Shown here in pieces: positions 34,101 through 41,505 of a stretch of DNA of 64,000 nt. A program made the translations under genes and the position numbers. Source of the stretch: JADKAV01 sp963818505 (GTDB lineage Bacteria > Actinomycetota > Actinomycetes > S36-B12 > UBA10799); the NCBI GenBank assembly GCA_963818505.1, contig CAWFSJ010000007.1:310001-374000 (forward strand). The letters run 5' to 3'. The number at the start of each line of letters is the position of its first letter. Position 1 is the first letter of the stretch. The notes beneath the pieces are model-generated. The model saw only the letters and a list, made by a program, of their open reading frames with translations. It ran no database searches and was not told the origin of the DNA.

Positions 34101-34752
34101 TCAGGTCCTCGTAGGCGTGGCGGAACGCAGCGAAGTCCATGTCCTGGGCGTTCTTGATGCTGGGGACGAGCAACTGCCGGGTACCGTCGCTCTTGGCCAT
34201 GTCGATGGCGATACCCAGACCGATCGACTCGTGCTGAACGACCGCGGGCTTGCCGTCGACCTCTGCGTAGGAGACGTTCATGCTCGGCATGGCCTTCATC
34301 GCCTGGACCATCGCGAAACCGATGAGGTGCGTGAAGCTGATCTTGCCCTGCCGCTTGCGCTTCAGGTGGTTGTTGATGACCACGCGGTTGTCGACCAGCA
34401 GCTTGGCTGGGATCGCCCGAACACTGGTCGCAGTGGGGACCCCGAGGCTGGCCTCCATGTTGGTGACCACCCGGGCGGCGGGCCCGCGCAGGACCGTGGC
34501 CTCCTCGGTGGTGACCTGGGGTGCGGCCGGTTTGGGAGTCACCGGGGCCGCCGGAGCGGGACTGCGACTGGCGCGAGCCTGCTCGATCTTGGACTTCAGC
34601 GCCGCTGCCCGGGCGGGATCGGACGGCGTGTAGTCGGCGAAGAAGTCCCACCATGCGGGGTCGACGGAATGCCGATCCTGCAAGTACTGCTCGTACAGCT
34701 CGTCGACGAGCCATTCGTTCGCGCCGAAAGTGTTACCTGCGTCAGTGGTCAC
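31180..34752 (-). CDS. kgd: multifunctional 2-oxoglutarate decarboxylase/dehydrogenase E2-E1 (Kgd/OdhA)
   Basis: A 1190-residue fusion typical of Actinomycetota, acting in the TCA cycle. A short N-terminal E1 segment ('FGANEWLVDELYEQYLQDRH') is followed by an Ala/Pro-rich linker, the E2 succinyltransferase core (residues about 110-340, with the HxxxD-type motif in 'DHRIIQGAQSGEF' near 296) and the TPP-dependent E1 domain (from about 370; 'GMPHRGRLNVLANIAGK' near 519, 'VLMHGDAAFAGQGVVAETLN'). No lipoyl domain is present, as in M. tuberculosis Kgd and Corynebacterium OdhA. Start GTG 34752 fits the family; longer in-frame codons give atypical sequence. Confidence 0.95.
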   Translation of the reverse strand: MTTDAGNTFGANEWLVDELYEQYLQDRHSVDPAWWDFFADYTPSDPARAAALKSKIEQARASRSPAPAAPVTPKPAAPQVTTEEATVLRGPAARVVTNMEASLGVPTATSVRAIPAKLLVDNRVVINNHLKRKRQGKISFTHLIGFAMVQAMKAMPSMNVSYAEVDGKPAVVQHESIGLGIAIDMAKSDGTRQLLVPSIKNAQDMDFAAFRHAYEDLIHRARTGKLTVDDFAGTTASLTNPGTIGTVHSVPRLMPGQGVIVGVGAMEYPAEFQGAAVESIVRQGISKILTITSTYDHRIIQGAQSGEFLRRMHQLLLGELDFYVNVFRSLRIPYEPIRWAQDIALRHDDEISKTARVQELIHAYRVRGHLMADIDPLEYKQRAHPDLDVASHGLTLWDLDREYATGGFGGQPFMQLRMVLGILRDSYCRTIGVEYMHIQDPEQRAWIQQHVERPYAPPNREQQMQILRRLNAAEAFETFLQTKYVGQKRFSLEGAESTIAVLDEILEASAQAKLDEVAIGMPHRGRLNVLANIAGKRYAQIFREFEGGTVDSVMGSGDVKYHLGSEGTYTADTGEEITVYLAANPSHLEAVNPVLEGIVRAKQDDLDRGEEFPVIPVLMHGDAAFAGQGVVAETLNLSQLRGYRTGGTVHIIVNNQVGFTTPPESSRSSVYATDVARTVQAPIFHVNGDDPEACVRVARMAFDFRQEFKKDVVIDLVCYRRRGHNEADDPSLTNPNMYKLIDQKRSVRKLYTSSLIERGDLSQEDAEQALQDYQTQLERVFSETREAMSHPEETKPITVVEYPAHIETAITDETLKRVIDSQVALPERITVHTRLQPQLQRRAQMVEDGTIDWALGETLAFGSLLIEGRDVRLTGQDSGRGTFGQRHAVIVDRLTEERYVPLHHLSSDQGRYYVYDSMLSEFAALGFEYGYSVQNDQTLVLWEAQFGDFANGAQTIIDEFISSGEQKWGQLSGIVMLLPHGYEGQGPDHSSARVERFLQLSAQNNMTVAMPSTPASYFHLLRWHAKAPHHKPLVVFTPKSMLRLKAAASKADDFTSGYFRPVITDSNVDPAKVRRVVLCAGKITWDLLAGRAKSGREDVAILRLERLYPLPVDEILDALKEFPEDAEIVWVQEEPMNQGAFQYVSVNLPEHLDGRTVGRVSRQPSASPATGSHKAHEAEQAGVVAAAIEG

Positions 34753-34864
34753 ATGTGCCCCTGGGGTTGAGTGGCATCCGCACTTAAGGGTAATGACCCT
34801 CTCGGCATAACGCACATGTCGGCTCGCCCAGCAGGGTCACGGTACGGACTCGACGCCGATGCGA

Positions 34865-36034
34865 CTACTTGGCGGTGAGCGCCCGGGAGATCACCAGCAA
34901 CTGGATCTCGGAGGCGCCCTCGACCACTCGCAGCATCCGCAGATGGCGCAAGACACGCTCAGTCGGACCGGACTTCATGAGCCCCATTCCCCCGAACACC
35001 TGCAGGCAGCGATCAGCGATGGCATAGGCACGCTCGGTGGAGTAGTACTTGACGATCGAGGCGTCGAGCATCGGGTTCTGCCCCTCGTCCACCGCCCACG
35101 CCAAGTGGTAGACCAGCCAGCGCATGGCCTCTATCTCGACCTTGGATTCGGCCAACGGGAAGCTGGCACCCTGGAACGCGGCCAGGGGTTTGCCGAAGGC
35201 GGTGCGGGTCTGCACGTGCAAGAGCGCCGCATCCAGGCTGAACTCGGCAAGGCCCAGAGCTTGGGCGCCGATGAAGGCGCGACCGGCGTTGAGGAACTCC
35301 ATCGCGGCGAAGAAGCCGAGGCCCACCTCGCCCACGACGTGGTCGTCGGGGACCCATGCGTCCTCGAAGAAGAGTTCCCCCGGGTGGGTGTCCGAGATGT
35401 TCCACTGGGTAGGTCCGCGGCGGAACTGCTCTGCGGGGACCAGGAATGCGGTGATCCCACCGGCGGCGCGCTTCTCGGCGTCGGTGACTGCGAACACGAC
35501 GGTGAAGTCCGCGTGCGAGGCGTTGGTGATGTAGTGCTTGTGACCGTTGATGCGCCACCCGTCACCGTCTTTGACCGCCTTGGTGCGGATCGCCTGGGCG
35601 TCGGAGCCCGCTTCCGGCTCAGTGAGCGCGAAACAGGCGGTCTTGGTGCCCTCCACAACCGGTCGCACCCACTGCTCGAGCAGGTGCTCGGGCAGTTTGA
35701 GCAGCAGTGAACTCGGCCCGGCCGGGTTGGGCGGGGAGATCGCGGTCATGGCCAGGCGCGAACCGCTGCGGGCGGCGTCCTCCACCAGAACTGTCATCCC
35801 CAGCGTGCTCAAACCCTGGCCACCGACGGACTCGGGCATGTGTGCGGCGAAGAACCCGGCGTCCACCGACATGGTCCGCACTTCGTCCATGACCTCCCGG
35901 ACCCGGTCGCGGTCAGGTGACAGGGTGTCGAACTCGACGGCGATGTCGTCTTCGAGGGGCCGGACGCTGCGGTCGATGAAATCGGCGAAGCTCGCGCGAA
36001 GGGCGGTGATCTCCTCGGGAAGGTTGAAGTCCAT
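34865..36034 (-). CDS. acyl-CoA dehydrogenase
   Basis: A 389-residue FAD enzyme catalysing alpha,beta-dehydrogenation of acyl-CoA. Visible are 'FALTEPEAGSDAQAIRTKA' (FAD/substrate binding signature 1), 'INGHKHYITNASHADFTVVF', 'GRAFIGAQALGLAEFSLDAA', 'QVFGGMGLMKSGPTERVLRH' and the catalytic Glu position E372 in 'RVVEGASEIQLL'. The chain-length preference cannot be read. It lies 30 bases downstream of cbiX and 112 bases upstream of kgd, all on the same strand. Confidence 0.9.
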   Translation of the reverse strand: MDFNLPEEITALRASFADFIDRSVRPLEDDIAVEFDTLSPDRDRVREVMDEVRTMSVDAGFFAAHMPESVGGQGLSTLGMTVLVEDAARSGSRLAMTAISPPNPAGPSSLLLKLPEHLLEQWVRPVVEGTKTACFALTEPEAGSDAQAIRTKAVKDGDGWRINGHKHYITNASHADFTVVFAVTDAEKRAAGGITAFLVPAEQFRRGPTQWNISDTHPGELFFEDAWVPDDHVVGEVGLGFFAAMEFLNAGRAFIGAQALGLAEFSLDAALLHVQTRTAFGKPLAAFQGASFPLAESKVEIEAMRWLVYHLAWAVDEGQNPMLDASIVKYYSTERAYAIADRCLQVFGGMGLMKSGPTERVLRHLRMLRVVEGASEIQLLVISRALTAK

Positions 36035-36064
36035 GACCGCATCGTTGCATGCGGTCGGTGTCGC

Positions 36065-36853
36065 TCAGCCTGAGGCGAGTTGCATGTCGCGCTGTTCGAC
36101 CGCGGAGCGCACGCGGCGCAACACGACCTCCATCGCGGCGTCGGTGCTGTGCAGCGTTCCGGTGATGGGCTGGGCCCCTGCTTCGCGTGCAGCGGCGGCG
36201 ATCCGCTGGGACATGACCCCTGGTGCGATGACGAACGGCGCCACGCAGACCCGCTCGTACCCCGACGCCTGCAACTGGCCCACCGCGTCGCCAACCGTGG
36301 GACCTTCACCGGACGCGAAGGCAACGGCCGACGCGCCCCAGCCGTGTGTGCGCCACTCCAGTGCCAGCGCAGCGTGCCGGGTCCGGGCTGCGGAGTAACT
36401 GGAGCCCGCGGAAGCCAGGACCACAGCGGTCTGCGGATCGGGCCTGAAACCGGCTGTCTTGAGCACGGCGTCGAGGCCTTTGAGCAGGTGCGGGTCCGCG
36501 CCCATCGGAGTCGCGATCGTGATGCGAGTGTTCGGATGTGCAGCCTGCGTGGCGGCTGCGAACGCAGGCACGTCCTGGGTCGCGTGGTAGGCCGTGGTCA
36601 GCAGCATCGGGACCACGACCAGGTCCCGGATCCCCTTGGACTGCAAGTAGGCCACAGCCCCGTCGAGGCGCGGGCGGTCGAGGTCCAGGACTGCTTGGGC
36701 CACGAATGCCCCGAGCCGATGCCCCACTCTGCGCGCCAGCAGGTCACACGCGAGTCTCGCGCGGGGGTCCGCACTGCCGTGTGAGAGCAGTACCACGCCG
36801 TAGTCGGCGGGAGGCGGGGGCAGAGAAATGGCGTCGCGGGCAGTACGACTCAT
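36065..36853 (-). CDS. sirohydrochlorin chelatase, CbiX/SirB-type
   Basis: A 262-residue two-repeat chelatase with 'VVLLSHGSADPRARLAC' (active-site His) and 'LVVVPMLLTTAYHATQDVPA' (second His), then a second half 'VCVAPFVIAPGVMSQRIA'. It inserts Fe2+ into sirohydrochlorin to make siroheme, the cofactor of the sulfite reductase encoded just upstream in the same operon. ATG 36853 is preceded by AAGGAGT at good spacing. A hairpin lies between it and cysH. Confidence 0.9.
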   Translation of the reverse strand: MSRTARDAISLPPPPADYGVVLLSHGSADPRARLACDLLARRVGHRLGAFVAQAVLDLDRPRLDGAVAYLQSKGIRDLVVVPMLLTTAYHATQDVPAFAAATQAAHPNTRITIATPMGADPHLLKGLDAVLKTAGFRPDPQTAVVLASAGSSYSAARTRHAALALEWRTHGWGASAVAFASGEGPTVGDAVGQLQASGYERVCVAPFVIAPGVMSQRIAAAAREAGAQPITGTLHSTDAAMEVVLRRVRSAVEQRDMQLASG

Positions 36854-36874
36854 CGGCACTCCTTGCAGGTCTGA

Positions 36875-36912
36875 GGATTCCGTAGCGCACCATAGCGCCG
36901 ATTGCGGAATCC
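36875..36912. other. inverted repeat in the cysH-cbiX gap
   Basis: GGATTCCG (36875-36882) and CGGAATCC (36905-36912) pair perfectly; GCGC/GCGC can extend the structure inside the 22-base loop. It lies in the 112-base gap of the sulfur operon, so it may stabilise or partially terminate the upstream transcript and set cbiX output lower than that of sir-cysH. Confidence 0.45.
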
Positions 36913-36965
36913 GTCGCGTCAAGTCCGGCTACTGCGGATGGGTGACAGCCGTTCGCAGCGGGATC

Positions 36966-37691
36966 TCAGACGTGAAGTCCGCACTCCGTCTTGGCGTTGC
37001 CGGACCAACGGCCCGCCCGTGGATCCTCACCAGGTGCGGTCGCGCGGGTGCATGGGGCGCAGCCGATCGAGGTGAAACCGGCCTGCCGCAGGGGGTTCAG
37101 CAGCACACCGTTCTCCTCGGCGTAGGCCTGGGTCTGCTCCTCGGTCCACAGGGCCAAAGGGTTGACCTTGACCATGTGCCGACGGACGTCCATCGACACG
37201 ATTTCGATGTCCGAACGGGTCGGGGCGTCGATGCGGCGCATGCCGGTGATCCAGCCGTCACGTCCGGCCAGCGTGCGCTCCAGGGGCTCCACCTTGCGCA
37301 TCGCGCAGCAGCGGTCGGGGTCCCGCTCGTACAAACGCGGCCCGTACTGCTCATCCTGCTGCGCCACGGTCTGCAGCGGCATGACGGTCAGCAGGCGCAA
37401 GGGCTGAGTCACCTCGTACGCGTGGGCGGTACCGAGGGTCTCGGCGAAGTGGTAGCCGGTGTCGATGAAGGCGACCTCGATGCCGGGCGCGGCCTGCGCC
37501 GCGAGGTGGACCAGCACCTCATCGCCCATGCTGGACATGAGGACCAGCGAGTCGAAGGTCTGCTTGGCCCACCTGATGGCCGTGCGAGCCAGTTCAACGT
37601 GGTCGGCGCCGCTGGCGGCAGCTTCGGCGACGACGGCGGCTCCGTGCTCAGCCAGTACCTCTGGTGTGTTGGTCGGTGTGTCGATGCTCAT
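36966..37691 (-). CDS. cysH: phosphoadenylyl/adenylyl-sulfate reductase (APS-type)
   Basis: It reduces activated sulfate to sulfite. Of its 241 residues, the [4Fe-4S] ligand pattern C128-C129 ('DRCCAMRKVEPL') and C211-xx-C214 ('GCAPCTRA') marks the APS-reductase class, and the catalytic Cys is in the C-terminal 'AKTECGLHV'. PAPS-loop region: 'LVLMSSMGDEVLVHLA'. ATG 37691 overlaps the preceding small gene by ATGA. ATP sulfurylase genes are not in the window. Confidence 0.93.
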   Translation of the reverse strand: MSIDTPTNTPEVLAEHGAAVVAEAAASGADHVELARTAIRWAKQTFDSLVLMSSMGDEVLVHLAAQAAPGIEVAFIDTGYHFAETLGTAHAYEVTQPLRLLTVMPLQTVAQQDEQYGPRLYERDPDRCCAMRKVEPLERTLAGRDGWITGMRRIDAPTRSDIEIVSMDVRRHMVKVNPLALWTEEQTQAYAEENGVLLNPLRQAGFTSIGCAPCTRATAPGEDPRAGRWSGNAKTECGLHV

Positions 37692-37822
37692 GTGCGTTCC
37701 TCTGCCTTGACGATGCGGACGGTGAATGTGCGGGTGCAAGCCCGACATCGCCAGGTCCCGTGGCCGGCCTCGGGCCAGAGATCCTCGTCGCCGCAGTAGG
37801 GGCAGAAGTGCACGACGTTCAT
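37688..37822 (-). CDS. 44-residue zinc-ribbon protein of the sulfite reductase operon
   Basis: A short basic protein with two CxxC pairs ('FCPYCGDEDLWPE' and 'WRCRACTRTF') spaced like a zinc ribbon. It overlaps sir upstream and cysH downstream by ATGA on each side. Similar tiny Cys-rich ORFs sit at this place in other actinobacterial sulfate-assimilation operons, where they are annotated only as hypothetical. It may bind zinc or an Fe-S cluster and assist sulfite reductase or CysH; this is inference. Confidence 0.78.
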   Translation of the reverse strand: MNVVHFCPYCGDEDLWPEAGHGTWRCRACTRTFTVRIVKAEERT

Positions 37823-39483
37823 CGCAGCGAGTCCTCCTCGGCCCGCTCGACCCAGTCGGCGAAGGGCTCGTTCTCGGTGCGCTGCTCGGCGTAGTTGCCC
37901 AGCACCCGCTGCACGTACTCGCCGGTCTCGTCGGCTGTCACCTTCAGCGCGCGCAATTTGCGACCGAACCCCGCGTTCGGGCCCAGCCGACCGCCGAGGT
38001 GCACCTGGAACCCCTCGACCATGTCGCCGTTCGCGTCGGGAACCAGCGATCCCTTGAAACCGATGTCGGCCACTTGGAAACGGGCACACGAGTTGGGGCA
38101 GCCGTTCACGTGGATGCTGAGGTCGGTGCCCTCGAGCTGGGAGCCGAAGCGTGATTCGAGCTGGTCGACAAGGTCGGCGGTGCGGGCCTTGGTCTCGACG
38201 ATGGCCAACTTGCAGAACTCGATGCCGGTGCATGCCATGGCTCCCCGGCGGAACTCCGATGCATGCACCTGCAACCCGAGGGACTCCAGGCCTTTGGCCA
38301 GCTCCTCGGGATCGGTCACGTCGAGGATGACGAGCTTCTGGTGTGCGGTCAGGCGAAGACGGTCGGTACCGGCCTGCTGCATCAGCGCTGCGATCGCGGC
38401 CAACTTCTCACCGGACACCCTGCCCACGGTGGGTGCGGCACCGACGTAGTAGCGGCCGTCGTTCTGCTGGTGGATGCCGATGTGATCGCGGCGCCCGGTC
38501 GGCTCGCCGGGGGCAGGCCCGTCGGTGAGCGAGCGCTTGAGGTACTCCTGCTCCAGGACCTCCCGGAACTTCTCGGCACCCCAGTCGGCGACCAGGAACT
38601 TCAGCCGTGCCCGGTTGCGCAGGCGCCGGTAGCCGTAGTCGCGGAAGATCTTGATGATCCCTTCCCACACGTCCGGGACCTCGTCCAGCGCGACCCAGGT
38701 GCCCAGCCGTTGGGCGACCATCGGGTTCGTGGACAGCCCGCCACCGACCCACACGTCGAATCCGGGGCCGTGCTCGGGGTGCACGACCCCGACGAAGGAC
38801 ACGCAGTTGATCTCGTGGGCAACGTCCTGGCGGGGGGAGCCGGAGACCGCGCTCTTGAACTTGCGTGGCAGGTTCGAGTACTCCGGATCGCCCACGTACC
38901 GCCGCACGATCTCGTCGATTGCAGGGGTCCCGTCGATGATCTCGTCGGCCGCGATCCCGGCCACGGGGGAGCCCAGCACCACACGCGGGGTGTCACCGCA
39001 GGCCTCCGTGGTCGACAACCCCACAGCCTCGAGCAGCTGCCAGATCTGGGGCATGTCCTCGATGCGGATCCAGTGCAACTGGATGTTCTGACGATCGGTG
39101 ATGTCAGCGGTGTTGCGACCGAAACGTACGGAGATGTCAGCGATCGTGCGCAGTTGCTCCAGCGTGAGCATGCCGCCGTCGCTGCGGATCCGCAGCATGA
39201 AGTACTCGTCGTCGAGTTCTTCCGGAGGAAGGCTGGCGGTGCGGCCACCGTCGATACCGGGGCGGCGCTGGGTGTACAGGCCCCACCACCGCAGACGGCC
39301 GCGCAGATCCTCAGCGGGGATGGAGGCGAACCCCTCCTTGGCGTAGATCTGCTCCACGCGGGCACGGGCGCTCAACCCGTCGTCCTCCTGCTTGAACTTC
39401 TCGTTCTCGTTCAGGGGCGTGCGTTGTCCCAAGGCCCATTGCCCGGTCTCTTTGCTCCGGGTGGGTCGGGTGCTGGTCGACAT
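37819..39483 (-). CDS. sir: ferredoxin-dependent assimilatory sulfite reductase (NirA/SirA type)
   Basis: A 554-residue siroheme/[4Fe-4S] enzyme reducing sulfite to sulfide. Cluster ligands are C418, C424 ('CTGIEFCKLA'), C462 and C466 ('NGCPNSCARF'), the last also bridging siroheme. Two ferrite-reductase half-domains are visible ('GGMLTLEQLRTIADISVRFG' and 'QAGTDRLRLTAHQKLVIL'). First structural gene of the sulfur operon. It could be mistaken for nitrite reductase, but the context with cysH and cbiX supports sulfite. A Shine-Dalgarno AGGAGA lies before the ATG. Confidence 0.93.
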   Translation of the reverse strand: MSTSTRPTRSKETGQWALGQRTPLNENEKFKQEDDGLSARARVEQIYAKEGFASIPAEDLRGRLRWWGLYTQRRPGIDGGRTASLPPEELDDEYFMLRIRSDGGMLTLEQLRTIADISVRFGRNTADITDRQNIQLHWIRIEDMPQIWQLLEAVGLSTTEACGDTPRVVLGSPVAGIAADEIIDGTPAIDEIVRRYVGDPEYSNLPRKFKSAVSGSPRQDVAHEINCVSFVGVVHPEHGPGFDVWVGGGLSTNPMVAQRLGTWVALDEVPDVWEGIIKIFRDYGYRRLRNRARLKFLVADWGAEKFREVLEQEYLKRSLTDGPAPGEPTGRRDHIGIHQQNDGRYYVGAAPTVGRVSGEKLAAIAALMQQAGTDRLRLTAHQKLVILDVTDPEELAKGLESLGLQVHASEFRRGAMACTGIEFCKLAIVETKARTADLVDQLESRFGSQLEGTDLSIHVNGCPNSCARFQVADIGFKGSLVPDANGDMVEGFQVHLGGRLGPNAGFGRKLRALKVTADETGEYVQRVLGNYAEQRTENEPFADWVERAEEDSLR

Positions 39484-39518
39484 CGGTTCTCCTGGTAGCG
39501 GAGACCGGCGGCAGGGTG

Positions 39519-39545
39519 CTCAGAGGCGAGGGGATCGGCTCTGAG
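39519..39545 (-). promoter_or_regulatory. hairpin in the cys-operon leader, possible attenuator element
   Basis: CTCAGAG (39519-39525) and CTCTGAG (39539-39545) form a perfect 7-bp stem with a 13-base loop, lying between the Cys leader peptide and the sir start. On the RNA strand the sequence just upstream (CCTCCC, from ggagg at 39546-39550) is complementary to a Shine-Dalgarno, so a translational attenuation switch is conceivable. Pairing partners were judged by eye. Confidence 0.4.
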
Positions 39546-39592
39546 GGAGGCCCAGACACCGATCGTCCATGGATATGGCTGATGGGCGGCGG

Positions 39593-39622
39593 CTAGGCGC
39601 GACAACACGAACACATACACAT
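39593..39622 (-). CDS. cysteine-rich leader peptide of the sulfur operon
   Basis: A nine-codon ORF, ATG at 39622 to TAG at 39593, encoding MCMCSCCRA: four Cys in nine residues, including a tandem pair. It lies 110 bases upstream of sir on the same strand. In mycobacteria, polycysteine leader peptides upstream of sulfur genes mediate cysteine-responsive attenuation: ribosome stalling at Cys codons when charged tRNA-Cys is scarce raises expression. Position and composition here fit that mechanism. It is too short to carry another function. Confidence 0.75.
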   Translation of the reverse strand: MCMCSCCRA

Positions 39623-39703
39623 GAACTGTGTGGTGTTCGGCATGGGCATCATCATGCCCCAAGATCCTTGAACGGACAACCTCAGGGTCGACAAGCGCGG
39701 TGA

Positions 39704-40735
39704 TCAGGCCGCGTAGAGCCGGACCTCAGCGGCCTTGATGGCCAGATGGACCTCGTCGCCGGGGCGGACTCGCAGTTCGGCGATCGCTGCCGGGGTGAGG
39801 TCGGCGTCGATTTCGTGGGTGTGGACGCGGATCAGGTGGCCCAGGGGCCGCAGTTCGCGAATCGTCGCGGTGAAGACGTTGCGTGGGCTGCCCTCCGGAC
39901 GCTGCCGGTGCACTGAGACGCTGGCCGGCGAGAACGCGGCGATGGCCTGGTCTCCCGTGTGCAGGACGTTGTCCGCGCCGACCACCTCACCGATCTCGCA
40001 GCGCACACGGTCTGTTGCGCAGGCGACACCGCGCAGGATGTTCAGACCGCAGATCTGCGCGGCGAACGCGGTTCTGGGTTCTCGCAGGATGTTCTCGGTC
40101 GGGCCTTGTTCGACGATCCTGCCGTCCTGCATCACGAGGATGTGATCGGCCAGCAGAGCCGCGTCGAGGATCTCGTGGGTGACGATCAACGCCATCCGGT
40201 CGTGCAGGACGCGGTGCAGGGTTGTGCGAACCCCGGCGGCCACGTCGACGTCGAGGGCGGCCAGCGGCTCGTCCAGAAGCAGCAGCCGCGGGGATGCTGC
40301 CAGCGCCCGGGCGATGGCCACACGTTGTGCCTGACCGCCGGACAGCTGGCGCGGTCGACGGTCTGCCAACTCTGCGACCCCCACGGTTTCGAGCCACTCG
40401 TGCGCCCGGGCCGTGGCCGCTCTGGGACTCACCCCTCGTGCGCGCAACGAGAAGGCCACGTTGTCCACGGCGGACATGCGGGGGAACAGAAGAGGTTCCT
40501 GCGCCAGCATTGCCACGCTCCGATGATGCGATGGGACACTGTGGCCGGCGTCGAACAGGACCGTCTGGTCCAGCGACGCACTCCCCTTGGCGGGGAGCAG
40601 CCCGGCCAGCACCTGCAGGACCGAGCTCTTGCCCGCTCCGTTGGGGCCGAGCAGCGCAGTGGTCGTGGCGGGCTCGATTGCGAACTCGACGTCCAGATCG
40701 CGCCCGGGCACCGTGAAGCGGGCTTGCAGACTCAT
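39704..40735 (-). CDS. modC: molybdate ABC transporter ATP-binding protein
   Basis: A 343-residue ATPase with Walker A 'LLGPNGAGKSSVL', Q-loop 'AQEPLLFP', signature 'LSGGQAQRVAIARALA', Walker B 'LLLLDEPLAALDV' and switch His in 'LIVTHEILD'. A C-terminal TOBE/Mop-like domain (about residues 275-343, 'FTATIRELRPLGHLIRVHT') is typical of ModC. ATG 40735 overlaps the modB stop (ATGA). Molybdate or tungstate import is expected. Confidence 0.92.
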   Translation of the reverse strand: MSLQARFTVPGRDLDVEFAIEPATTTALLGPNGAGKSSVLQVLAGLLPAKGSASLDQTVLFDAGHSVPSHHRSVAMLAQEPLLFPRMSAVDNVAFSLRARGVSPRAATARAHEWLETVGVAELADRRPRQLSGGQAQRVAIARALAASPRLLLLDEPLAALDVDVAAGVRTTLHRVLHDRMALIVTHEILDAALLADHILVMQDGRIVEQGPTENILREPRTAFAAQICGLNILRGVACATDRVRCEIGEVVGADNVLHTGDQAIAAFSPASVSVHRQRPEGSPRNVFTATIRELRPLGHLIRVHTHEIDADLTPAAIAELRVRPGDEVHLAIKAAEVRLYAA

Positions 40736-41505
40736 ACCCGTACCCGCCTGGCAGCGACCCCGATCACGGCTACCGCCACGAGGACCAGCACCACGGACAA
40801 AGCGATCGCGGCGTCCGGGTCGGTCTCGCGCTGCAGGTAGATCTCCAGCGGCATTGTGCGGGTGACGCCCTGCAGACTGCCGGCGAACGTGATGGTCGCC
40901 CCGAATTCGCCCAGCGCCCGGGCGAAGGCCAGAACCGCGCCCGCCCCGATCGCCGGAGCCACGGTCGGCAGCGTCACCCGGCGCAGCGTGAGTGTTGGGG
41001 AAGCGCCCAGTGTCGCCGCGACCGCTTCGTAACTCCCGCCGGTGGTGCGCAGCGCCCCCTCGAGGCTGAGCACGAGGAACGGCAGAGCCACGAAGGTCTG
41101 CGCCAGCACGACCGCGGTGGTAGAGAATGCGATCTGCACCCCGAATGCCTCGAACGTCGAACCGAGCAGACCGCGCCGACCGAAGGTGTAGAGCAAGGCG
41201 ATACCGGCCACGACCGGCGGCAGCACGAGGGGAAGTAGTACGAAGGGTCGGGCTGCGGTCACGATCGGGGATCTCGACCGGGCCAGCACCAGGGCCATCG
41301 GCACCCCCACCAAGAGGCAGAGGATCGTCGCGATCGCGGAGGTGCGAAGGCTCAGCGCAAGCGCCGAGAGTGCAGCTTCAGAGGTGATCAGGCTGGGGAA
41401 GTCCCGCCACGGAACCCGAAGGCACATGGCCACTACGGGAGCCGCGATGAATAGTGCGCCCAGCGCAGCGGGAACGTAGATCCAGCGAGGCAGATGGGTC
41501 GTCAC
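40732..41505 (-). CDS. modB: molybdate ABC transporter permease
   Basis: A 257-residue inner-membrane permease with about five or six helices and the cytoplasmic EAA-type loop 'SYEAVAATLGASPTLTLRRV' with 'TLPTVAPAIGAGAVLAFARA'. 'GEFGATITFAGSLQG' and 'TMPLEIYLQRETDPDAAI' are typical of ModB/CysT permeases. GTG 41505 overlaps the modA stop (GTGA). Confidence 0.93.
   Translation of the reverse strand: MTTHLPRWIYVPAALGALFIAAPVVAMCLRVPWRDFPSLITSEAALSALALSLRTSAIATILCLLVGVPMALVLARSRSPIVTAARPFVLLPLVLPPVVAGIALLYTFGRRGLLGSTFEAFGVQIAFSTTAVVLAQTFVALPFLVLSLEGALRTTGGSYEAVAATLGASPTLTLRRVTLPTVAPAIGAGAVLAFARALGEFGATITFAGSLQGVTRTMPLEIYLQRETDPDAAIALSVVLVLVAVAVIGVAARRVRV

Noticed and set aside
32257..34770. An 837-codon open frame antisense to kgd
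   Set aside because: It is the mirror of kgd codon usage in a high-GC genome. The translation lacks any domain, while the minus-strand Kgd match is complete.
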